Notes: generated from the letters alone by a model not told the origin. 64,000 nt of DNA from Mucilaginibacter sp. (GCA_030445275.1 JAUCSE010000058.1:62001-126000); one strand, 5' to 3'; numbered from the stretch's first letter, positions 37,339 to 46,881 are shown. Translations and numbers: made by a program.

Positions 37339-38883
37339 TTATCTGTGCCTAACGCCTGTATTTTCAAGTAAAACATAGGGTATATGAGTATTCCAGTTTG
37401 GTTTTAGGCCATCCTCATTAATGAAACCAAAAGAAAAATTACCTAGTAAAATATCTGGCTTTCCATCAGCATTATAATCTGCTACATCCATACATATCCA
37501 TCGCCCTTCACTGGCAATGGGCAGGCGATGTGGTACAAAATGCATAGGCATATCCTGCTCAAAATAGGTAAATCCTTCTGATGGGTCATTTTTCAAGTCA
37601 GAGAAAAAGGCGATTACTGCAATATCCAGCAAGCCATCACCATTAAAGTCGGCAGCTACAGCTTTAGTAGCGCCATTTATTGGATAAAAGTAAGCCAGTT
37701 TATATTTAAACCCACCCTGGTTCAAATAAATATAAACACCATGAAATGGCTTTAAAATTTTTGAATAATCGCTGTTATCGCCACTGGTATATAATATATC
37801 CAACTTCCCGTCATGATTAAAATCAACCAATTGAAAACTACTGGAACCGTAAACCGGCGGAAAACGCAACAAATTGGTGGTTGTAAAGCCTCCCTTATGA
37901 TCATTCAAAAACATCCATATCCCTTCATCGGCCTGTGCAAATAAACAAGCAACATCAGGCCATCCATCGTGATTAAAATCACCAATAATGGCATGCTCGG
38001 CTCCAGGAATGGTACTTATAATATTTCTCTGAAATTTTTTGCCTGGCAGTTGTTTATACCAGTAAAGCGCACCAGCATTATGGCCAAAACCACAAATAAG
38101 CCAGTCGGCTAAGCTGTCTTTATTAAAATCTGCCTGTAGTGATTGTACCGGTCGCGGTAAATTATCGGCTATTATTGTGGCCTGCATACTATTGGTGTTA
38201 GGGAGATCAAAATCAGCTAAGTAACCATTAGCAATATCAATAGCAGCCATGCTTCCAATAAATGTAAAGGCACCATGCTCGGCTCCTTTATCATCTTTTA
38301 TAAACTGAACATTTACTGCAGGCGACTTAAACTTATTTGTTGTTTGCAGTTTCAATTGGTATGACCATTGGTATACGCTGCTCTTCATCATATCGCTGGT
38401 AAAAATATGATGACCAATAGTATCAAAAGCTACCATTGTGGTGGTAGCAATTGGCACCGTATCCTTAGGTTTTCGTAAACTAAAAACGCCCCAATCTTTA
38501 ACGGGAACTATAGGGACTTTTGCTGGCTTAAGGGCTTTTGGAGCTGCTTTGGCATAATAGTCGACTATTTTCAACCAGTCCTCATAAGACACAGCAGATT
38601 TTGAGGCAGGGTCATAAACATACTGATCGTCTGAATAAACCTTTATACCCAAGCGGGGTGCCATGGCGGGCAAAACATGTTTTATCCATGTTTCCTGATC
38701 AAGCATTTCAGCTCCTGGATATTGATGACAACTTTTACAGTACTTTTCTGAAAGTGATTTCCCATCATTTTTAGCAAGGCTACCATTGCTATTATTAGTA
38801 TTGCAATTTATGGAAAAAAAACAGATAGCTGTTGTAAACAAAAACAAAGAAAAGACTACAACATGGCGCTTTTTAAATTGCAT
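37339..38883 (-). CDS. Cytochrome c-type heme motif fused to FG-GAP/VCBS repeats
   Basis: A 514-residue exported protein. The N-terminal hydrophobic segment (about 8-26) is followed by a CxxCH heme-attachment site (C49-K-S-C52-H53) inside a short cytochrome-c-like domain of about 60-70 residues; MAPRLG at 74-79 may supply the axial Met. The rest is FG-GAP/VCBS beta-propeller repeats with calcium-loop motifs: DFNKDSLADWLICG, DFNHDGWPDVACLF, DFNHDGKLDILYTS, DFNGDGLLDIAVIA and DYNADGKPDILLG. Such propellers bind ligands or partners at the cell surface; the heme suggests a redox or electron-transfer step. It lies just beyond the terminator of the SusC/SusD operon, so it is transcribed separately. 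Confidence 0.85.
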   Translation of the reverse strand: MQFKKRHVVVFSLFLFTTAICFFSINCNTNNSNGSLAKNDGKSLSEKYCKSCHQYPGAEMLDQETWIKHVLPAMAPRLGIKVYSDDQYVYDPASKSAVSYEDWLKIVDYYAKAAPKALKPAKVPIVPVKDWGVFSLRKPKDTVPIATTTMVAFDTIGHHIFTSDMMKSSVYQWSYQLKLQTTNKFKSPAVNVQFIKDDKGAEHGAFTFIGSMAAIDIANGYLADFDLPNTNSMQATIIADNLPRPVQSLQADFNKDSLADWLICGFGHNAGALYWYKQLPGKKFQRNIISTIPGAEHAIIGDFNHDGWPDVACLFAQADEGIWMFLNDHKGGFTTTNLLRFPPVYGSSSFQLVDFNHDGKLDILYTSGDNSDYSKILKPFHGVYIYLNQGGFKYKLAYFYPINGATKAVAADFNGDGLLDIAVIAFFSDLKNDPSEGFTYFEQDMPMHFVPHRLPIASEGRWICMDVADYNADGKPDILLGNFSFGFINEDGLKPNWNTHIPYVLLENTGVRHR

Positions 38884-38940
38884 TACTGTTTATTAAAGTT
38901 TTATAATTTTCTGAATTAAAGGTATAGTTTTCTGTAAATA

Positions 38941-38968
38941 AAAAGAGGCAACATTGGTTGCCTCTTTT
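38941..38968 (-). terminator. Terminator of the second susCD operon
   Basis: A 12-bp perfect stem (AAAAGAGGCAAC with GTTGCCTCTTTT, loop ATTG). On the minus strand the stem itself ends in four T's of the A/T-rich arm, flanked by further T. It starts 22 bp beyond the susD stop. Confidence 0.88.
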
Positions 38969-38990
38969 TATAAAATAAACAGTTATTTTA

Positions 38991-40787
38991 TTAATAACCT
39001 TTGTTTTGGGTTAACATTGATTTGCCTCCAATAGTTTCCAAATCAATTTGAGCTTGCGGTATTGGGTAGTATTCATTTTTACCTGTAGTAAAACTTGCTC
39101 CAGCTACATCGCTTATGAATTTACCATCAAAAGTAAAGTAAGCGGCCAATGCTTGTTGAGCAATACCCCAACGTGAAATATCAAAGAACCTATGTCCTTC
39201 CATACCTAACTCAATTTTGCGTTCAAAGTAAATAGCCTTTAAAGCCAAAGCCTGACTTGAGAAATAGCCGCCGGGATATTGGCTAACCACGTATTTTGCT
39301 GCCGGGGTTGTTGTATAACCTCCCATCGGGCTATTTGCATCTACATAAGTATAAATAAGACTTGCAGGATTTGCTGCTCTTGCCCTAACTCTGTTTACAT
39401 AAGTGAGCGCCGTTGCCAGATCATTGATCTGTGCTTTAACCTCAGCAGCCATCAGCAAAACATCAGCAAAACGGATAACGTTAACTACGTTAGCTGTTCC
39501 TGGTGCCCAGGAATGCTGATCAGAATATTTACTTTGTGTAGCTTGATAATAAACATTCTTTTTAGGCGAATAAGGGCCAGCAGAACTTTGTTCGCGGATC
39601 CAACCCTGACCTGGATGATTACCCCAGTCAAGATAAGGTATACCACGACGACCAACAGTCCAATCCAAACGCGGATCGACATTACCTGCATCAGGTGTAA
39701 AAGCATTGGCCGAAGGTACTCCCATATCTGTAAGAAGAGGATGTGAGTTATAATCATCAAGGTAAGGAAGCCCGGTAGCATCTGTACGGAAAGAGTTAGC
39801 CAGATCCATTGTTGGCTGAAAGAAACCGCAGCATCTGAAAGGGCTGTTATATGGATAGTTCAACATATCGCCATTATTAGCTTCGCTTATGGTATTAGTA
39901 CCATCATTGGCTGCCTGTTGAATAGCAAATACGGTTTCTTTGTTATTTTTAGTAGCCGCACTAAAGTTATCTTCATAATTATCAACCAACCCATAAGCAG
40001 TACCTGCAGAATTGGTTCCGCCACCTATAACCTCTGTAAATCTTTTGTCGGCATCAGTGTATTTCTTTTCATATAGAAGCGTTTTGGCAAGGTAAGCGCC
40101 AGCTGCCCATTTATTAACACGGCCTACTTGCGATTGAGTGCCCGGCAGATTGTCATAAGCAAACTGGAAGTCGGCTTCAATTTTAGGCCATATATCTACA
40201 TTGTTTGGTTGTACAAAATTGGTTGTAGTTTCATCAACGTATGGCACATTACTAAACATTTTTTTCAGATCGAAATAATAATGTCCGCGTAAAAACCTCG
40301 CCTGCCCAACTATATTAGCTTTAGCAGCATCCGTTAATCCTGTAACATTATTAACCGCCTTAAGAACATTGTTAGCTCTGGTTATTCCTTCATAATCAGC
40401 CCTCCATTTAGTATTTAAAAAACCATTACTGGCATCAACGGTAAATGTTGCTATTGAATTTATTGCAGGTTGGTCAGTACCGTTGCTTCCTTTGTGTGCA
40501 TCGCCACCGGCAACACTACCGTATATCCAGTTGCTGGGAGCTGATTCCCATGGATTACCGCCGCCAAAAGCAAGGTTGCTTGAACCAGTCACGTTATTGT
40601 TTCCGGCCTGTCCATCCAGCGCTGAATAAGCTCCTATTAGCAACCCATCTATACCTGCCGGCGTAGTTACTGCTGCACTACTTAGCGCACCTAATGCAGG
40701 TTGTTGCAAGTATGCTTTTTTACATGAACTTTGTATGATACCAGCTGCAATTAATGCATATACTGATAAGCGTTGTATACTTTTCAT
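38991..40787 (-). CDS. SusD/RagB-family outer-membrane lipoprotein
   Basis: A 598-residue nutrient-binding lipoprotein of the classical RagB/SusD type. The signal ends GIIQSSC followed by KKAYLQQP. The N-terminal SusD region includes GIDGLLIGAYSALDG near 46, and the TPR helices include GQARFLRGHYYFDLKKMF near 162-180. The C-terminal RagB part has VIRFADVLLMAAEVKAQIND near 430 and RKIELGMEGHRFFDISRWG near 540, both standard signatures. It caps the SusC encoded 13 bp upstream. The ligand cannot be read from the sequence; a rhamnosidase nearby hints at a glycan but is not in the same operon. Confidence 0.95.
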   Translation of the reverse strand: MKSIQRLSVYALIAAGIIQSSCKKAYLQQPALGALSSAAVTTPAGIDGLLIGAYSALDGQAGNNNVTGSSNLAFGGGNPWESAPSNWIYGSVAGGDAHKGSNGTDQPAINSIATFTVDASNGFLNTKWRADYEGITRANNVLKAVNNVTGLTDAAKANIVGQARFLRGHYYFDLKKMFSNVPYVDETTTNFVQPNNVDIWPKIEADFQFAYDNLPGTQSQVGRVNKWAAGAYLAKTLLYEKKYTDADKRFTEVIGGGTNSAGTAYGLVDNYEDNFSAATKNNKETVFAIQQAANDGTNTISEANNGDMLNYPYNSPFRCCGFFQPTMDLANSFRTDATGLPYLDDYNSHPLLTDMGVPSANAFTPDAGNVDPRLDWTVGRRGIPYLDWGNHPGQGWIREQSSAGPYSPKKNVYYQATQSKYSDQHSWAPGTANVVNVIRFADVLLMAAEVKAQINDLATALTYVNRVRARAANPASLIYTYVDANSPMGGYTTTPAAKYVVSQYPGGYFSSQALALKAIYFERKIELGMEGHRFFDISRWGIAQQALAAYFTFDGKFISDVAGASFTTGKNEYYPIPQAQIDLETIGGKSMLTQNKGY

Positions 40788-40800
40788 AATTTCTTAATAA

Positions 40801-43800
40801 TTAAAATTTAACTTGAACACCTAATAAATAAGTACGGTTTGGCGAATAGTTACCCCTATCAACACCAAAATTTGTACTGCTGGTGCTACCAGCGTTAGTA
40901 GCCTGATTGCTGTTAGTTGAGCCACTTCCTGTAATTTCAGGGTCAACTCCAGAATATTTAGTTATAGTAATTAGGTTAGCGCCTGATATATATACCCTAA
41001 ACCTATCAATACCAATTGATTTTAATACCTGGGGATCAAATGTGTAACCTATTTGCATATTACGTAAGCGCAGGAAAGAACCATTTTCTACGTAGTAAGA
41101 GTTAGGCACTGTATTGGTGCTAAATGAGCCATCAATTTCCTGTATTGGCGCTTTGGCATTCTGATGGGTAGGTGTCCATGAATCATACAAGGCTGTTTTA
41201 CTTTTTACACCCTGGAAGTTTGCATAAAAGTCAGTATACCATTTAACGTCGTTCCATATTTTGTTGCCATAAGAGCCGTACCAGAACATATTCAGGTCAA
41301 ATCTTTTATAGGAGAAATCAAGATTTAAACCGCCTGTAAATTTAGGATTAGGGTTACCAAGCAATGTACGGTCACTGGCATCAATCTTACCATCACCACT
41401 TACATCAGCATATTTGAAACGGCCAACGGCTGCATCAGTTTGATAAGTACCACCGGCCTTTGCATTAGCAGCATCAATTTCGGCCTTTGAGTTCCAGAAA
41501 CCATCAACTTTATAGCCAAAGAATCCTCCTACAGGTCCTCCCACTTGATTTCGTACTATATAGCTACCATTAAAACGGCCTTGATTTTGATCAAAATAAT
41601 TCTGTCCTGTTGTAACCGATTTAATTATGTTATGATAAGTAGTAAAGGTTAAAGTAGCATTCATTTTCAAATCATGTGTAAGATTTGTATGGGTAGTAAT
41701 AGCTATATCTAAACCTGTATTGTTCATAGCGCCCACATTGGTATATGGCGCTATAGCTGTACCTGCAGTACCCGGAAGATTAGGATTAAACAACAGATCT
41801 GTAATTATCTTTTTGTAATAATCGGCAGAGATCTCTAATTTTTGATTAAAGAATGAGCCATCAAAACCAATGTTTAAGTTTTTATCTTTCTCCCATCTGG
41901 CATCTGGGTTACCATACTGTGTTTGTGCAAAACCAGGGACGGTACTTGTTGACGAACCGGTTATATCATAATATGAGTTGGTTTTGTTGCCGCCAAATGT
42001 GGTAAATGCGTTTGCAGGTGTAACGTTAATCTGGTTACCCATTATACCATATCCACCACGGATTTTTAAATCATTTATCCAGCTTACTCCTTTCAAAAAT
42101 TCTTCTTGTGATATACGGTAGCCCGCACTTACAGCTGGAAACCAACCGTACACATTATTTAAAAATCGTGAGGATCCATCCCTACGTATAGTAGCATTTA
42201 ACAGAAACCTGTCATTATAAGTATAATCCAAACGGGCCAGTAATGAGAATATCTTGTCCTTTTGTAAAGTACTATATGCGGTAGGCGCTCCGGTACCGGA
42301 TGTTATAGTAGTAAAATTTGGATCAAAGGTAAAATAACCTGTATTTGTAGCCCCTAATGTTTCATACCTGTTCTTGTATGCTTCAGTACCAACCAATAAT
42401 TTAATATCATGCTTAGCAATAATCTGATGATAAGTTAATGTATTGGTCCAGGTGTAGTTATAACCATTATAGGAATTTTCTGAATAGGAGTTTACTGTAT
42501 TGTTTTCAGAGTTTTCATATTCAGGAAAAACAAAATTATGGTTATAATTAGAATAGTACTCGCCCCCAAACTGGGTACGTACAGTAAAATATTTAAGGAA
42601 ATCTACCTCGGCAAATACGTTTCCAAATAACCTGTTGGTTGCTCCATAGTCATTTATTTTGCGTTGCTGTATGGCAACCGGATTCCTGGCATTACCTAAG
42701 TTGGAAGTATTTGAACCTGCAAAATTACCTTTAATATCATAAACAGGAATAATTGGCTGCTCACGGAATGACATGCCTATTGCAGTGCCTTCATCATTTT
42801 GATTTATCTGAGGGTTTTCAGTTAATGAGTATGAAAGATTTTCGCCTACCCTAATGTGCTTGGTTACATTAAAGCTGGTATTTGCTCTTGCAGTATACCG
42901 TTTATTATAGGTATTTGTTAATGTACCTTGTTGATTAAAATAGTTCAGTGAAAACAAATAAGTTGCCAGATCACTACTACCGCTTACATTTAAATTATGA
43001 CTTTGTATGGGTGCCGAACTAAATATTTCATGATACCAGTCAGTACCTGATTTATTAGCCTTTGTGATGCGGTAAAAACTAGAAGGATCGCCGGTTGAGT
43101 AAAATGGATTAACATTATACAATGAAGGGTCTACCCTTGGGTCGCCATCATGAATACCAGCAGGGGCTATTTGCTGCCCTTTGCTATCTATACCTACACT
43201 AATATAATCGGGCAGCACATTATTATTTGGCCCATACAGATTGCTGGTTACATAATTAACTGGTATATTCTTTGCATTGGCTGTGTTCTGAGCCGCTAAG
43301 GTATTTAAGCTCATCATTTCGGTAGGATTAAGCAAGTTATAAACGTTGCCTCCTTTAGGTACCTGTGTACCGTAATAAGCATCATAAGAAATACTTGCTT
43401 TTCCATTTCCTTTTTTGGTAGTAATAATAATTACACCATTTGCTGCACGTGCACCATAAATTGATGCAGAACTTGCATCTTTCAAAACCTGCATACTTGC
43501 AACGTCATTAGGGTTAATGTCTGTTACATTGGTTGTGGGCACACCATCAATTACATATAATGGCTGGTTGTTTCCAAACGTATTAGCCCCGCGAATTTTA
43601 ACCGCAGGCGCTTCACCCGGTTGCCCGGATGCAATTACAGTAACACCTGCCGCCTGACCTTGTAACTGGTTTTCAACAGATCCGGTTGGTTGTCTGTTCA
43701 AGGCAGCCACATCTACTACAGCAACCGCACCCACCAGATCCTTTTTACGCTGTGAACCATAACCTGTAACAACAACTTCGTTTAATGAATTGTTACCAGC

Positions 43801-44103
43801 CTTTAGCGTGATGTTAAGATTAACATTTGAGCCTACAGTAACCTCTGTGGTCTGATAGCCAATGTAAGTAATAACCAGCACGTTGCCCGGGCTAAGGGAG
43901 AGGGTGAAATCACCATTAACATCTGTTACAGCGCCTGTAGTAGTACCTTTAACGCGTATGGACGCGCCAACAACGGGCAGTTTATCATCGCTTCCGATAA
44001 TTTTGCCTTTGTACTTTGTTTGGGCCGTAACCACCAATGAAGATATCAGGCAGCATAACAGCAAACCAAGAAATCTTCCCTTTCGAAGTAAATTTTTAAG
44101 CAT
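40801..44103 (-). CDS. SusC/RagA-type TonB-dependent receptor without STN domain
   Basis: A 1100-residue outer-membrane importer. The signal peptide is about 1-28 (SLVVTAQ). A CarboxypepD_reg-like domain (KGKIIGSDDKLPVVGASIRV, about 33-52) leads to the TonB box and plug (EVVVTGYGSQRKKDLVGAV, about 108-126; NNQPLYVIDGVPTTN) and the SusC motif SIYGARAANGVIIITTKKGN near 213. The barrel ends with LGVQVKF. There is no STN domain, so it is not expected to signal through FecR; regulation should lie in the long upstream spacer. It forms a two-gene operon with susD (13-bp gap), closed by the terminator at 38941-38968. Confidence 0.95.
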   Translation of the reverse strand: MLKNLLRKGRFLGLLLCCLISSLVVTAQTKYKGKIIGSDDKLPVVGASIRVKGTTTGAVTDVNGDFTLSLSPGNVLVITYIGYQTTEVTVGSNVNLNITLKAGNNSLNEVVVTGYGSQRKKDLVGAVAVVDVAALNRQPTGSVENQLQGQAAGVTVIASGQPGEAPAVKIRGANTFGNNQPLYVIDGVPTTNVTDINPNDVASMQVLKDASSASIYGARAANGVIIITTKKGNGKASISYDAYYGTQVPKGGNVYNLLNPTEMMSLNTLAAQNTANAKNIPVNYVTSNLYGPNNNVLPDYISVGIDSKGQQIAPAGIHDGDPRVDPSLYNVNPFYSTGDPSSFYRITKANKSGTDWYHEIFSSAPIQSHNLNVSGSSDLATYLFSLNYFNQQGTLTNTYNKRYTARANTSFNVTKHIRVGENLSYSLTENPQINQNDEGTAIGMSFREQPIIPVYDIKGNFAGSNTSNLGNARNPVAIQQRKINDYGATNRLFGNVFAEVDFLKYFTVRTQFGGEYYSNYNHNFVFPEYENSENNTVNSYSENSYNGYNYTWTNTLTYHQIIAKHDIKLLVGTEAYKNRYETLGATNTGYFTFDPNFTTITSGTGAPTAYSTLQKDKIFSLLARLDYTYNDRFLLNATIRRDGSSRFLNNVYGWFPAVSAGYRISQEEFLKGVSWINDLKIRGGYGIMGNQINVTPANAFTTFGGNKTNSYYDITGSSTSTVPGFAQTQYGNPDARWEKDKNLNIGFDGSFFNQKLEISADYYKKIITDLLFNPNLPGTAGTAIAPYTNVGAMNNTGLDIAITTHTNLTHDLKMNATLTFTTYHNIIKSVTTGQNYFDQNQGRFNGSYIVRNQVGGPVGGFFGYKVDGFWNSKAEIDAANAKAGGTYQTDAAVGRFKYADVSGDGKIDASDRTLLGNPNPKFTGGLNLDFSYKRFDLNMFWYGSYGNKIWNDVKWYTDFYANFQGVKSKTALYDSWTPTHQNAKAPIQEIDGSFSTNTVPNSYYVENGSFLRLRNMQIGYTFDPQVLKSIGIDRFRVYISGANLITITKYSGVDPEITGSGSTNSNQATNAGSTSSTNFGVDRGNYSPNRTYLLGVQVKF

Positions 44104-44175
44104 GATTTTTAATTTATTTGGTTAATATATTGGGTTAAGAACGTTATTCAACAATTTGAATTTCAACCGCTTAAT

Positions 44176-44543
44176 TCAAAGCAATGGTAGAGGCATTGCA
44201 AGCAGATTTTAATTATTTTTTGACTCAAAGGCAATGGTAGAGACATTGCTAGCGGAACTAATTATGCATTTTAGGCAATATCCCGGCAATAAAAATTATA
44301 CAAGGCTTATTGTGTAGGCAATAACCTGGCAATAGTCAAAAAAAAGTGCGTTACCAGCTATTGTGTAGGCAATAACGGTTAATTAATAATAAATATCTTT
44401 TCCTGGTTTAATTGTGAGATAAGCCTTACGGCAATAACCCGGAAATGATACGTCACCCGCCTCATCATCTGAATAATAACAGGTAACAACTTTAAACAAA
44501 TCACCAGACTGATTGTGAGATAAGCCTTGCGGCAATAACCTGG
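44176..44543. repeat. Cluster of degenerate repeats with about 50-bp spacing
   Basis: Three repeat pairs occur. GCAATGGTAGAG at 44181 and 44231 (50 bp apart) is followed in each copy by CATTGC, forming a small hairpin. TTGTGTAGGCAATAAC occurs at 44310 and 44361 (51 bp). TTGTGAGATAAGCCTT occurs at 44412 and 44513 (101 bp), each followed by GCGGCAATAACC or a one-base variant. The core GGCAATAACC(T/C)GG, or a close variant, recurs five times from 44274 to 44543. Every unit contains CAAT paired with an upstream ATTG or a downstream CATTG. The irregular spacing and variation exclude CRISPR. Confidence 0.7.
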
Positions 44544-45004
44544 TAAAATGTAATGTATAGTGGAAAAAATGTAATAATTACAGTTCTTTACACCAAAGTT
44601 TTAAAAGTTTACTATCGTTGGCTTAGCATGATTTTTTATAATTTTATTAGGTATAAATATTGGTTGGGAACTAAAATAGATATAGTGTACTGTTTACACA
44701 AGCTACTTTTCAGAATTGCGAATTAAATATTCAAACTAGCTATGTCTATCTAATATTTAAAAAATCATAAGCAATAATTAATAAATATCTAATAAAAAAT
44801 CATTAACCTTTTAATATTTATAACTGAACATTCCAGGAAACGGGAGATATACAATTACAAAAGCCGTTAAAATAATTGATATATAAACAAAACGCCTCTG
44901 TTCTTAAATTTTTTTAAAATGTTTTGTACCTGGTAAAGTAAAAAATGTATTTTGTCATACAATCATCATATAACTTCCCACACACTACCCTAATAGCTGT
45001 TTTT

Positions 45005-45012
45005 TACGTTTG
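45005..45012 (+). promoter_or_regulatory. Candidate -7 promoter element for msrA-msrB
   Basis: TACGTTTG matches the Bacteroidota -7 consensus TAnnTTTG exactly, 48 bp before the msrA ATG. A good -33 TTG is missing, so the promoter may be weak or activator-dependent. Confidence 0.45.
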
Positions 45013-45060
45013 TACATCAACAGATCATTTTTATAAAAGCTTAAAACTTAATAAATACTA

Positions 45061-45705
45061 ATGAAAAAAATCATTTGCCACTTCATTCTATTCATAACAA
45101 CCTCTTATGCTGTGTTTGCGTCATCACCGGGAGAAAACCGTAATCATAATTTCAAAACTGTAACAGGTAAAAACCTGGATACTGCTACCTTTGCTACCGG
45201 TTGCTTTTGGTGTACAGAGGCAAAATTCCAACAGTTAAAAGGTGTAAAAAAAGTAATTTCGGGTTTTAGCGGCGGGCATGTGGCCCACCCCACCTATGAA
45301 CAGGTTTGCACGGGCACAACCGGGCATGCCGAAGCATGTAATATTATTTATGATCCTGCCCAAATCACTTTTGATGAACTGCTGGAAGCATTTTTTGTAG
45401 CACATGACCCTACCCAGCTTAACCGGCAAGGTAACGATGTGGGCACGCAATACCGGTCGGCAATATTTTATCATGGGGCCAAACAGAAGGAAAAGGCAAA
45501 TTACTATATCAATAAATTAAATACAGAGAAAGCCTATAAAAGCAATATAGTAACCCAGGTAGTTCCTTATACCGCTTTTTACAAAGCCGAAGATTATCAT
45601 CAAAACTACTTTAACCAAAACGGTAGTCAGCCGTATTGCAAGTATGTGATACAGCCAGAGTTGGAAAAATTCAAGAAAGTATTTAAAAATAAACTCAAGC
45701 AATAA
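45061..45705 (+). CDS. msrA: Exported peptide-methionine (S)-S-oxide reductase
   Basis: A 214-residue MsrA that reduces the S-epimer of methionine sulfoxide in proteins. The catalytic motif GCFWCTE is at about residues 46-52, followed by the family run SGFSGGHVAHPTYEQVCTGT and GHAEACNIIYDP. Further conserved parts are DPTQLNRQGNDVGTQYRSAI and the C-terminal YCKYVI, whose Cys may be a resolving Cys. An N-terminal signal peptide (about 1-21, AVFAS) sends it out of the cytoplasm, unlike many housekeeping MsrA enzymes. The msrB gene starts 1 bp after its stop. Together they should repair both epimers in oxidised envelope proteins. Confidence 0.95.
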   Translation: MKKIICHFILFITTSYAVFASSPGENRNHNFKTVTGKNLDTATFATGCFWCTEAKFQQLKGVKKVISGFSGGHVAHPTYEQVCTGTTGHAEACNIIYDPAQITFDELLEAFFVAHDPTQLNRQGNDVGTQYRSAIFYHGAKQKEKANYYINKLNTEKAYKSNIVTQVVPYTAFYKAEDYHQNYFNQNGSQPYCKYVIQPELEKFKKVFKNKLKQ

Positions 45706-45706
45706 A

Positions 45707-46225
45707 ATGAGATCAATAATTTTATCCTGCATACTGCTGTTTTCCTTTTTCAGCGGAAATGCACAACATTTGAAAAGCAATAAGGGGCACGAAAAAAATC
45801 CTTATTATTCAAATACCGATACCAAACACCTCAAAGTATCAGATGCGGAGTGGAAAAAGATATTACCACCTGCACTATATGCAACGGCAAGAGAACAGGC
45901 TACTGAGGCCCCGTTTACTGGTCAGTATTGGGATAAAAATGCCAAGGGTACCTACTATTGCGCGGTATGCGGTAATGTGCTGTTTAAGTCTGACGCTAAG
46001 TTTGCCAGCAATTGCGGCTGGCCAAGTTTCTTTGAGCCGATCCGGAAAAATAGTGTTATTTACCGCTCAGATGACTCACATGGCATGGAGCGTACCGAGG
46101 TGATCTGTGCCAGGTGCGACTCGCACCTGGGGCATATATTTGATGATGGGCCGCCGCCAACCTATAAACGTTTTTGCATGAACTCGATTTCTTTAGATTT
46201 TGAACCCGACGCATTAGGAAAATAA
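45707..46225 (+). CDS. msrB: Exported peptide-methionine (R)-S-oxide reductase
   Basis: A 172-residue MsrB that reduces the R-epimer of methionine sulfoxide. Structural zinc is held by two CxxC pairs, CAVC (about 85-88) and CARC (about 134-137). The family signature CGWPSFFEPI follows the first, and HLGHIFDDGPPPTYKRFCMN carries the catalytic Cys in RFCMNS. A signal peptide (about 1-19, FSGNAQ) exports it. It is transcribed directly behind msrA (1-bp gap). The paired export resembles periplasmic or secreted MsrA/MsrB fusions of other bacteria, here as two separate proteins. A reductant such as a thioredoxin-like lipoprotein must come from elsewhere. Confidence 0.95.
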   Translation: MRSIILSCILLFSFFSGNAQHLKSNKGHEKNPYYSNTDTKHLKVSDAEWKKILPPALYATAREQATEAPFTGQYWDKNAKGTYYCAVCGNVLFKSDAKFASNCGWPSFFEPIRKNSVIYRSDDSHGMERTEVICARCDSHLGHIFDDGPPPTYKRFCMNSISLDFEPDALGK

Positions 46226-46293
46226 GTGGCGCTTAAAATACCTGATATTGAATATATCCTTAATTTTGGTAATAACCAATATTAATTATCCCC

Positions 46294-46881
46294 ATGAAGA
46301 TCGAAGCAAAAAAGATCCTGGAATTTCTGCATGTGGCAGAAAATCTTAAAAAACTGATCAGGCATAGCTGGCTGTCTGATGGCAGGCAAGAAAGTGTGGC
46401 TGAACATACCTGGCGAATGTCAATGATGTTTTTGCTGGTTGAACCGCATTTAGGTATTAAGGTTGATTCTTTAAAAACCCTGGAAATGATCATCATCCAT
46501 GATATTATAGAAGCATTGGTGGGTGACATACCAGCCTTTGAACAATTTAATACGGAAACCAAATTGCAGAAGATCAAAATGGAAACAGAGGCTATTGACG
46601 AGATCAGACGTACGCTAGATAATGAAACAGGCGAAAAATTCCATTCGTTATGGCATGAATTTGAAAATAAGGAAACCAACGAGGCTAAGGTTGCCAATGC
46701 CTTAGATAAACTGGAAGCCCAAATTCAGCATAATGAAGCTAACGTATCTACCTGGCTCGACATTGAAAAAGAGATGCTATATATGATGCAAAAACATGTA
46801 GACTTCAATGAGTTTCTGACCGTTTTTAAAGATGTTATTGTAGAAGAAGGAGAAGCAAAGCTGACCAGCCAATCTATCTAA
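46294..46881 (+). CDS. HD-domain hydrolase (YfbR-like nucleotidase)
   Basis: A 195-residue cytoplasmic HD-domain phosphohydrolase of the YfbR/HDDC2 group, which removes phosphate from deoxynucleoside 5'-monophosphates. The metal ligands are seen as His in VAEHTWRMSMM (near 34), the His-Asp pair in IIHDIIEALVGDIP (about 67-80) and a later Asp in ALDKLEAQIQHN (near 132). No signal peptide or membrane helix is present. It lies 68 bp after msrB on the same strand; cotranscription is possible but not evident. The substrate is inferred from the family; other HD hydrolases of this size act on different nucleotides. Confidence 0.88.
   Translation: MKIEAKKILEFLHVAENLKKLIRHSWLSDGRQESVAEHTWRMSMMFLLVEPHLGIKVDSLKTLEMIIIHDIIEALVGDIPAFEQFNTETKLQKIKMETEAIDEIRRTLDNETGEKFHSLWHEFENKETNEAKVANALDKLEAQIQHNEANVSTWLDIEKEMLYMMQKHVDFNEFLTVFKDVIVEEGEAKLTSQSI

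Larger units (their letters stand above)
44104..45060. other. 957-bp divergent spacer between susC and msrA
   Basis: Non-coding. The half near susC (44176-44543) is filled with a cluster of short degenerate repeats, described separately. The msrA-proximal half is AT-rich and ends with a TACGTTTG promoter element. No reading frame with family-like content was seen. Confidence 0.6.

Noticed and set aside
32601..44103. A single polysaccharide utilisation locus for a rhamnose-containing glycan
   Set aside because: Terminators at 35439, 36806 and 38941 separate the rhamnosidase, beta-helix, cytochrome/FG-GAP and SusC/SusD genes, and no rhamnose catabolism or sigma/FecR genes are near. The genes may be related in function, but a PUL cannot be claimed.
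44176..44543. CRISPR-like array
   Set aside because: Repeat words are short, diverged and unevenly spaced, there are no uniform spacers and no cas genes in the window.
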